From Pseudomonadota bacterium (GTDB lineage Bacteria > Desulfobacterota > Desulfobacteria > Desulfobacterales > Desulfobacteraceae): 9,542 nucleotides of DNA. Made by a program: the position numbers and the translations under genes. Positions within the stretch are counted from its first letter, which is position 1. Each line of letters opens with the position of its first letter. The notes beneath the pieces were generated by a model that saw only the letters and a program-made list of their open reading frames with translations, searched no databases and was not told the origin of the DNA. Shown piece by piece: positions 5,014-9,542 of this stretch. The stretch lies in the NCBI GenBank assembly GCA_018812385.1, contig JAHJDU010000196.1, forward strand, positions 1-9,542, in the 5' to 3' direction.

Positions 5014-6027
5014 TTATTCATCTGCCGGCACCGGCCAACACAGTTTAAACGGTTTAACCAGGAGAATACCTGAAAGTCCCCCGGCTGCATCAATAATAAA
5101 ATCCCAGAACAGCGGGGACCGCCCGTCAATAAAAAACTGGGCAATCTCTGTGCCGCCAGCAAGCAAAAAGATGTTAATCATGACCAGAATGACAGGTTCC
5201 CGGTTCATCAGCAAAGAAAGAATAAAACCGAACAATGCGAAAAAACAAAAATGCCCGACCTTGGACAGATCCCATGGAATCGCATTCTCAAAAACATCAC
5301 TGGTTGCATGAATTTGACTTTTAACTTCATTTGAAACCTGGTTTTTCATATCGGCGGGCATTGTGGTGCCAATCAATATCGCAATAAAAGCGATTACCAG
5401 CACCGCCTGGAGGACAATCGTTTTTTTGCCATTGAAAAAACAAGACCCCAGCAAAAATAAGGAAAAAACGCCCCACAAAGTGAGAATACCTCTTTTAACC
5501 CATGTGTAAAGCTGTGTCTGGCTTACAGGATAAAGCCGGATATTTCTAAGCTGGAAAGACCCAGTACACCGACTTAACTGCGCAGTCACTCTGATTTTTT
5601 TTGTTTCAGACTCAATGGTAAAGAATTGATTATAATGATCCCACTCCCTGGTTCCGGTAAAGGAGGCTACCAAATGTGGAAAATCCCACCTGTCTTTTAG
5701 CCCGTCATGCTGTACAAGCAGGAGTCTTGCCCTGTTCCATGGCTTTTCTCCCGGCTGAACGTTTTCACATTTCATATCAGCGGATAATTTTAAAATGGAA
5801 CCCCTATCAAAGGATGAAATATCCTGTTGAATATTGACGCTTTGATTCTGATCTGAGGAGGACAGATACAGCCAGTTTTCTTTTATCTCAGCTTTGCTGC
5901 TTTTGGACGTATGTAAACCCCAATTATCAGTCAGCATTTCAGGGCCGCTTTTCTCGTGTCGTTCAATAATAGTATGGCTAAAGATTGTCACACCAGCCAG
6001 AAAGGCAAAAAGGAAGATTTTTGTCAT
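5014..6027 (-). CDS. VanZ-family membrane protein with an extracytoplasmic N-terminal domain
   Basis: This 337-residue protein starts with a signal-like segment (about 3-20), followed by a soluble, probably beta-sandwich region (about 30-168, with a carbohydrate-binding-module-like pattern: NWLYLSSS, ILKLSADMKC, SFQLRNIRLYP). Membrane spans follow near 178-197, 205-221, 258-274, 277-296 and 308-325. The C-terminal part shows VanZ-like features: DLSKVGHFCFFALFGF (253-268), TEIAQFF (293-299) and DFIIDAAGG (309-317), with charged residues at conserved places. VanZ proteins are of poorly defined function; some affect teicoplanin resistance or sit in surface polysaccharide loci. The ATG overlaps the stop of the hicA relic (AAATGA) and has no Shine-Dalgarno sequence. 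A 98-bp piece of this gene recurs at 7503-7600. Family call good, role unknown. Confidence 0.8.
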   Translation of the reverse strand: MTKIFLFAFLAGVTIFSHTIIERHEKSGPEMLTDNWGLHTSKSSKAEIKENWLYLSSSDQNQSVNIQQDISSFDRGSILKLSADMKCENVQPGEKPWNRARLLLVQHDGLKDRWDFPHLVASFTGTREWDHYNQFFTIESETKKIRVTAQLSRCTGSFQLRNIRLYPVSQTQLYTWVKRGILTLWGVFSLFLLGSCFFNGKKTIVLQAVLVIAFIAILIGTTMPADMKNQVSNEVKSQIHATSDVFENAIPWDLSKVGHFCFFALFGFILSLLMNREPVILVMINIFLLAGGTEIAQFFIDGRSPLFWDFIIDAAGGLSGILLVKPFKLCWPVPADE

Positions 6028-6134
6028 TTAAAATTTATTCTATGATACCGTGCAATGTTTTTTATCTGTTCCGGGTTCACTCCCGCTTCTTTTGCAATAC
6101 CACCCATAATAAAAGCATTTATCGGGTTTGTCTT
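6024..6134 (-). pseudogene. 3' relic of a hicA-type toxin gene
   Basis: Directly after the ATPase stop, in the same frame, the sequence reads KTNPINAFIMGGIAKEAG, which matches RANPINAFTMGGIAKDAG of the intact HicA at 9329-9541. It continues with an unrelated tail to a TGA at 6026-6024. The 5' two-thirds of hicA are missing. DNA similarity is strong over 6088-6132 and appears to continue weakly to about 6146, so the last codons and the stop of the ATPase gene may themselves come from hicA. Confidence 0.65.
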
Positions 6135-7298
6135 TCAATTTTGTTCCATCAATCGGTTCACAGCTTCCATAATAGGCAGAGCCAGTGTTTTTCCTTTATT
6201 GAGCGGTATAATCCGTTTGCCTGGGTAAATTATCCATTCTTCTATCGGTTTTAAATTTTTACATCCCTCGTAAAAACCCCTGCCAGGTCGTGGCGTTAAT
6301 CCCGCCTTTATTTCAATAGCTATTTTCACCTGTCCTCCGGAAATCAGCAGTAAATCAATTTCACTGCCACCGCTTGTACGCCAGAATCCAAGTTCCCAAC
6401 CAAGGGGAAGGCAGGAAGCTATTTGCTCAATAACCAGAATTTCCCATGAATTTCCCCTTACAGGGTGACCCAGCAGCTGTTCCCTGTTTTTCAGACCGAG
6501 CAGTGCATGCAACAGACCCGTATCCCTGATATACACCTTGGGAGATTTAATCAGTCTTTTGCCCAGGTTTTTATGAAATGGCTGCAACCGTCGTACTAAA
6601 AGTGTTTGTTGAATGGCATCCAGATACCGGCCGGCTGTGGTTGCACCTATGTCAAGGCTTCTGGCAAGCTGTGCCTTGTTCCAGAGTTGCCCATGGTTGT
6701 GGGCAAGCATCTGCATGAAACGCCACATTCTTTCCGGAGGCAAATTAAAGCCTAGTAAGCCTAAGTCCCGTTCCACCACATCACGCAGATAATGTATCCG
6801 CCACTGCAGGCTTGTGGAATCAGCCTCCGCCAGAAATGAAGGAGGAAAACCACCACTGACCCATAACTTGTCTACACTGCTTGCCCCGGAATTTATTTCC
6901 TGCAAAAGAAATGGGGTTAATTCCAGGGTAACAATACGTCCAGCCAGGCTTTCTGCACTTTGGCGCCGGAGGTCGGGAGAGGCTGATCCAAGCAAAAGAA
7001 ACCTTCCTGGTTTTCGGTTTTGGTCCACCAATACCCTTATTGCCGGGAAAAGTCCTGGCATGCGCTGGGCTTCATCTATGATGACAAGTTCGTCATGATA
7101 CTGCTCCAGAGCAAAAACAGGATCTTCAAGCGCAAATTGATCTGCCGGGTTTTCAAGATCGAAAAAATGGACTGCCCGGTCCTTGATGAATAGGCGGGCA
7201 AGGGTTGTCTTCCCACATTGCCTTGGCCCGATTATCGCTGTAACTGGCGAATCAGCCAAGGTTTTTTCAACTGTTTTGTAAAGTTGTCTCGATATCAT
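6135..7298 (-). CDS. DUF4143 AAA ATPase (ATPase 1)
   Basis: About 387 residues from the ATG at 7298. The N-terminal AAA domain has Walker A GPRQCGKTT (24-32), Walker B LVIIDEAQ (71-78) and a sensor GSAS (104-107). A winged-helix-like middle follows (about 190-235, QLARSLDIGATTAGRYLDAI). The C-terminal DUF4143 domain has a PD-(D/E)XK-like set: Glu286, GSEID (311-315) and EIK (329-331). These proteins (COG1373) are widespread in accessory DNA; their function is unclear, with mobile or defence-like behaviour suggested. The start at 7298 (MISRQLYKTV) is favoured because this Met and the next residues are kept in the relic at 9223-9311, whereas the upstream ATG at 7316 is followed by a stop in that relic. 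No Shine-Dalgarno sequence is seen at any candidate start. The C-terminal end appears to run into a hicA relic. Confidence 0.87.
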   Translation of the reverse strand: MISRQLYKTVEKTLADSPVTAIIGPRQCGKTTLARLFIKDRAVHFFDLENPADQFALEDPVFALEQYHDELVIIDEAQRMPGLFPAIRVLVDQNRKPGRFLLLGSASPDLRRQSAESLAGRIVTLELTPFLLQEINSGASSVDKLWVSGGFPPSFLAEADSTSLQWRIHYLRDVVERDLGLLGFNLPPERMWRFMQMLAHNHGQLWNKAQLARSLDIGATTAGRYLDAIQQTLLVRRLQPFHKNLGKRLIKSPKVYIRDTGLLHALLGLKNREQLLGHPVRGNSWEILVIEQIASCLPLGWELGFWRTSGGSEIDLLLISGGQVKIAIEIKAGLTPRPGRGFYEGCKNLKPIEEWIIYPGKRIIPLNKGKTLALPIMEAVNRLMEQN

Positions 7299-7352
7299 GT
7301 TTGTAAAATAGCACATGCTGTGGTTGAAATACAATGTTTAATGCTTGCTTTT

Positions 7353-7400
7353 TATTCATATTAAAAGTTTGGTTTCCGTTCTTTTCATATTAAAAAGTTT
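7353..7400. repeat. Short direct repeat upstream of ATPase 1
   Basis: TATTCATATTAAAAGTTT (7353-7370) recurs as TTTTCATATTAAAAAGTTT (7382-7400), one substitution and one extra A apart. It lies at the left edge of a relic-filled gap. The stretch from 7401 to 7502 shows no recognisable gene. The repeat may mark a past insertion or slippage; no function can be assigned. Confidence 0.35.
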
Positions 7401-7502
7401 AACCAGAAGTCTTGCCCTGTTTGTCGCCAAATTGTTAAAAATGATATTTTCACAGGTTTTTTTATCAATAAAATTGATTTTTCACAAGGTATAAATGTTA
7501 GT

Positions 7503-7612
7503 CCGCCGGCCAGCAAAAGGATATTAATCATGACCAGAATGGCAGGTTCCCGGTTCATCAGCAAAGAAAGAATAAAACCAAACAATGCGAAAAAACAGAA
7601 AACTGTTCTCAA
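7503..7612 (-). pseudogene. Relic copy of the VanZ gene (internal fragment)
   Basis: Bases 7503-7600 match 5153-5250 with about 7 differences in 98 (near 93%). They encode FCFFALFGFILSLLMNREPA..., the central membrane part of the VanZ protein, preceded by an unrelated ATG-Arg-Thr-Val. Downstream the frame runs on into sequence with no similarity to VanZ (to 7385). The fragment lacks the gene's beginning and end and cannot make a VanZ domain. It shows a local duplication with little decay. Confidence 0.75.
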
Positions 7613-7627
7613 CCCTTGTTTCTGATT

Positions 7628-7690
7628 TTACCTGCCAGCCCAGGTCAGAACTGCCTTAGCCGTAGGCACCAGGATCTTGTCATTTGCGGT
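7628..7690 (-). pseudogene. Relic C-terminus of an unknown protein, copy 1
   Basis: The minus strand reads KILVPTAKAVLTWAGR followed by TAA (7630-7628). The segment at 8955-9002 reads IPVLTAKSVLTFAGR and then TAA at the matching place. The DNA is about 78% identical over 46 bp and most differences conserve the amino acids, which suggests that both derive from a real coding end. The family is not recognised. It lies just after the stop of ATPase 2. Confidence 0.4.
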
Positions 7691-7695
7691 TCAAA

Positions 7696-8817
7696 TCACA
7701 ATAACAATGACTCAAGATATTTCATACCCTGACAGACCCTGACACCGCTGTCCATTCTTTCACGTTTCAAATGCAGCACCAGTTGTGTGGCCGGGGTATC
7801 ATACCGTTTGCTGAAATTAATCAATGCCCTGACCGGCCGCGCCTCGGATCGTTTGGCTTCAATCAGCAATTCAAGGGTGTTGTCCTGTGCCAGGCAAAAA
7901 TCAACTTCAGCGCCATCCTTGGTCCTGATATAGTGAAGAGACGCTGGTTTGCCCTCAAGGTCAACCCGTGCGCAAACATGTTTCAGCAGGCACAACGCAA
8001 CCATGTTTTCAAAAATTGCGCCCTCATCACCTTTCACCATACCAGTGTCATAAAAATAGATTTTTGGTGTTTTTAAAACGGATCGGGCGATATTCCTGGA
8101 ATAAGGGGTTACTTTGAATATAATAAACAATGATTCTAATATCTGGATGTATTTTTTTACGGTATTGGGCGAGACACTGACATCTTCAGCAATGGACTGA
8201 TAGGAGATCGGCGATCCTGTCCTGGATCTTAACATTTCAAGGATCAGCTGAATCGCCTTGAAATCGTGAATCCGTTCAAAATCAAGAATATCCGTTCGGA
8301 TCAGACCGTCGATATACTGCATCCGCCATCGATCAGCATCTGTATTGTTGTCCGCCAGAAAAGGTTCTGGAAATCCCCCCCGGTTCAGAAAAATCGTTGG
8401 ATCCACAGATACCCCAACATGGGCAGATTCAGCAGGTGAAAATGGAAGCAGCCGATGCCTGAAAAAACGTCCGGCTAAAGAATCTCCCTGCTGTCTGAAT
8501 GCTTCCAGGCGCGCACTACCGGTTACAAGGATCATCATTCCCGCAGGTTTGGTATCATAAACACCTTTGAGATAGTTTTTCCAGCCCTTCATTTTGTGAA
8601 GTTCATCAAGAATCAAAAGCTGGGTGTCTTCCAGCCAGACCTCATCTTTAATTATCTTGCGATCCCCGGCGCTGTCATAATTCAGATATACGCTTTTGGG
8701 AAACAACCGGGCAATTTCTTTAGCCAGCCAGGTTTTCCCTACCTGTCTCGGACCGGTGATAAAGACCATTTTTTTTTTCAGGTCATTAATGATATGCTGT
8801 TTTTGTTGTCTTTCCAT
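7696..8817 (-). CDS. DUF4143 AAA ATPase (ATPase 2)
   Basis: About 373 residues from the ATG at 8817 (MERQQKQHIINDL). Walker A GPRQVGKTW is at 22-30, Walker B LLILDELHK at 67-75 and the sensor TGSARL at 99-104. An HTH-like part (about 205-230, YQSIAEDVSVSPNTVKKYI) follows. The C-terminal DUF4143 nuclease-like motifs are Glu270 (IFEN), GAEVD (302-306) and EAK (320-322). It shares domain order with ATPase 1 but little sequence, so it is a separate lineage. A GTG at 8835 would add six residues but falls inside the palindrome at 8822-8847, so 8817 is preferred. No clear Shine-Dalgarno sequence is seen. Function unknown; common in accessory regions. Confidence 0.88.
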   Translation of the reverse strand: MERQQKQHIINDLKKKMVFITGPRQVGKTWLAKEIARLFPKSVYLNYDSAGDRKIIKDEVWLEDTQLLILDELHKMKGWKNYLKGVYDTKPAGMMILVTGSARLEAFRQQGDSLAGRFFRHRLLPFSPAESAHVGVSVDPTIFLNRGGFPEPFLADNNTDADRWRMQYIDGLIRTDILDFERIHDFKAIQLILEMLRSRTGSPISYQSIAEDVSVSPNTVKKYIQILESLFIIFKVTPYSRNIARSVLKTPKIYFYDTGMVKGDEGAIFENMVALCLLKHVCARVDLEGKPASLHYIRTKDGAEVDFCLAQDNTLELLIEAKRSEARPVRALINFSKRYDTPATQLVLHLKRERMDSGVRVCQGMKYLESLLL

Positions 8818-8821
8818 GAGG

Positions 8822-8879
8822 CTATTCTGCAACACTTTGCGGAAAAGTCAAGACTATTCTGCAAAACGATGCGGAATAG
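8822..8879. promoter_or_regulatory. Tandem palindromes upstream of ATPase 2
   Basis: CTATTCTGC-N8-GCGGAATAG (8854-8879) is an imperfect palindrome with eight of nine pairs. The sequence 32 bp to its left is a second, weaker copy, CTATTCTGC-N8-GCGGAAAAG (8822-8847). Together they form a direct repeat of palindromes ending 5 bp before the ATG of the ATPase. A -35-like TTGACT (8851-8846, minus strand) lies between them, with CAGAAT as a moderate -10 at 16 bp. The spacing, about three helical turns, suits cooperative binding of a dimeric regulator, possibly the ATPase's own HTH region. Binding is inferred. Confidence 0.5.
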
Positions 8880-8954
8880 GCGTTGTATCAAATGATAGAT
8901 TTAGGATTTTTAGGCTTTAGATCGACTATAGGCTTCGGCATTTTAATCAAAAGT

Positions 8955-9002
8955 TTATCTGCCAGCAAAGGTCAACACGGACTTAGCTGTAAGCACCGGG
9001 AT
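8955..9002 (-). pseudogene. Relic C-terminus of an unknown protein, copy 2
   Basis: It reads IPVLTAKSVLTFAGR then TAA (8957-8955), parallel to the relic at 7628-7690. It is joined at its upstream side to the end of the toxin pseudogene. The stretch 8880-8954 beyond it holds only a 17-codon frame without a ribosome binding site; no gene is supported there. Confidence 0.4.
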
Positions 9003-9221
9003 TACGGTTTAAAGATTTTCATTTTTAAATCTTTTATCGTTCTGAAATGTTTCGCATTACTTGATGAAAGCGTCATATTATTTTCCACTGCTGTTGCGGC
9101 ATTGTAAAAGTTCCATGTAAGTTTGGATGGAAAGGTATTTTTCCTGAGTATCTTGCATCAGTTCGGCTGCTTTTTTATTGCCCCTCTGAGCCTATATAAA
9201 AATATCAGTATCAAATATCAT
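9002..9221 (-). pseudogene. PIN-toxin pseudogene with internal deletion
   Basis: A damaged copy of the toxin gene at 4292-4669. Both ends are kept, from ATG (9221) to a TAA (9004-9002) after KIFKP, but the bases equivalent to 4392-4549 (158 bp) are missing. The deletion joins at a 2-bp CA microhomology and shifts the frame. Codon 10, TGG in the intact gene, is TAG here. The remaining DNA is still close to the intact copy, so the decay is fairly recent. No antitoxin gene accompanies it: the sequence immediately upstream of the ATG is an ATPase fragment. Confidence 0.8.
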
Positions 9222-9222
9222 C

Positions 9223-9311
9223 AACGGTTTTGTAAAGTCGTCTCGGTATCATGTTTGTAAAATATCACATGCTGTGGTTGAAATACAAGGTTTGATCCTT
9301 GCTTTTTATTC
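9223..9311 (-). pseudogene. Relic of the start and upstream region of ATPase 1
   Basis: Bases 9223-9311 match 7269-7357 with about 7 differences in 89 (near 92%). They include the start Met and nine following residues (MIPRRLYKTV against MISRQLYKTV) and about 60 bp of upstream DNA. The gene is cut after KTV and fused to the start codon of the toxin pseudogene, giving a meaningless 13-codon frame. It shows that an ATPase gene once followed hicA at this place. Confidence 0.75.
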
Positions 9312-9328
9312 TAACAACCATTTTGCAT

Positions 9329-9541
9329 TTATAAATGTTTTTTAAATTCCAATACAGATAAACCAGCATCTTTTGCAATACCACCCATAGTAAAAGCATT
9401 TATCGGGTTTGCTCTTGGAATTGTTAATATTCTTACGCCATCCGACATAACAATATGCTTGCCTTGCCTAACCACTTCAAAACCTGCTTTTTTAAGAGCC
9501 TTTATTGCATTCTGGTGGCTAATCCCCGGTATTTTAGGCAT
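9329..9541 (-). CDS. hicA: HicA-type toxin (mRNA interferase family)
   Basis: A 70-residue protein with the HicA/YcfA layout: MPKIPGISHQNAIKALKKAGFEVVRQ in the usual helix-then-strand order, the catalytic-region His29 in RQGKHIVMS (usually GSH), ILTIPRANPIN, and the C-terminal helix GIAKDAGLSVLEFKKHL. Length is normal for the family. HicA is a dsRBD-fold ribonuclease held in check by HicB (established). No hicB is found downstream; it could lie upstream, beyond the window. The ATG at 9541 leaves only one base of upstream sequence, so the start and promoter cannot be judged. A hicA 3' relic occurs at 6024-6134. Confidence 0.82.
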   Translation of the reverse strand: MPKIPGISHQNAIKALKKAGFEVVRQGKHIVMSDGVRILTIPRANPINAFTMGGIAKDAGLSVLEFKKHL

Positions 9542-9542
9542 G

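Noticed and set aside
7385..7612. 75-codon minus-strand frame as a real small membrane protein
   Set aside because: Its first half is a fragment of the VanZ gene and the second half is unrelated filler; no ribosome binding site, so it is treated as a relic.
8883..9107. 74-codon plus-strand frame across the relic region
   Set aside because: It crosses several unrelated fragments and is antisense to the toxin pseudogene; no start signal.
1..9542. CRISPR array, tRNA, rRNA or insertion-sequence transposase
   Set aside because: No regularly spaced repeats, no cloverleaf-like or rRNA segments and no transposase motifs were seen on either strand.

Overview
The window looks like accessory DNA from an AT-rich Gram-negative bacterium. 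A PEP-CTERM-like tail, a VanZ-like membrane protein, DUF4143 ATPases and several partly decayed toxin-antitoxin genes together suggest a delta-proteobacterial (Desulfobacterota-like) or similar environmental genome. That placement is an inference; no rRNA or marker gene is present. All credible genes lie on the minus strand, so they are described here from high to low coordinates.

RiPP-like locus (about 138-4118). A 16-codon mini-ORF with an excellent ribosome binding site is followed by an HPr-kinase-like protein, a PqqD-like leader-binding protein and a Ser/His signal-peptidase-like S26 protease, which overlap or nearly overlap. Next comes a 47-codon peptide gene (2123-2266) with its own sigma70-type promoter, Shine-Dalgarno sequence and rho-independent terminator. 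An ABC half-transporter follows. The peptide has a lysine-rich, WxKPEI-type leader and a proline-rich tail, PCTPPPGGPPYS, that ends in Ser. The set reads as leader binding (PqqD), peptide or C-terminal Ser phosphorylation (HprK-like), leader removal (S26) and export (ABC). No lasso cyclase, B2 protease, radical SAM enzyme or LanM/YcaO is visible. Just past a CCCCTCCCCCTGGGGG tract, the +1 frame of the peptide gene encodes a clear PEP-CTERM-like sorting tail (PKPATMLFFGIGLLG...GRKK). This points to a frameshift, phase variation or an indel.

Toxin-antitoxin and VanZ block (4292-6134). A Phd/YefM-like antitoxin and PIN-domain toxin operon has a good promoter overlaid by nested palindromes. Upstream of it is a VanZ-family membrane protein with an extracytoplasmic beta-rich N-terminal region, preceded by the 3' relic of a hicA toxin gene.

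ATPase and relic block (6135-9542). Two unrelated-in-detail DUF4143 AAA ATPases (6135-7298 and 7696-8817) are separated by relics, including a 98-bp copy of the VanZ gene. From 8880 to 9328 there is no intact gene. This stretch holds a relic of an unknown protein's C-terminus (also present at 7628-7690), a PIN-toxin pseudogene with a 158-bp internal deletion and a nonsense codon, and an 89-bp copy of the start and upstream region of the first ATPase gene. A HicA-type toxin gene ends the window. The block is a mosaic of segments copied from the left half of the window.

The first 138 bases form a long imperfect inverted repeat whose right arm runs into the stop codon of the ABC transporter.
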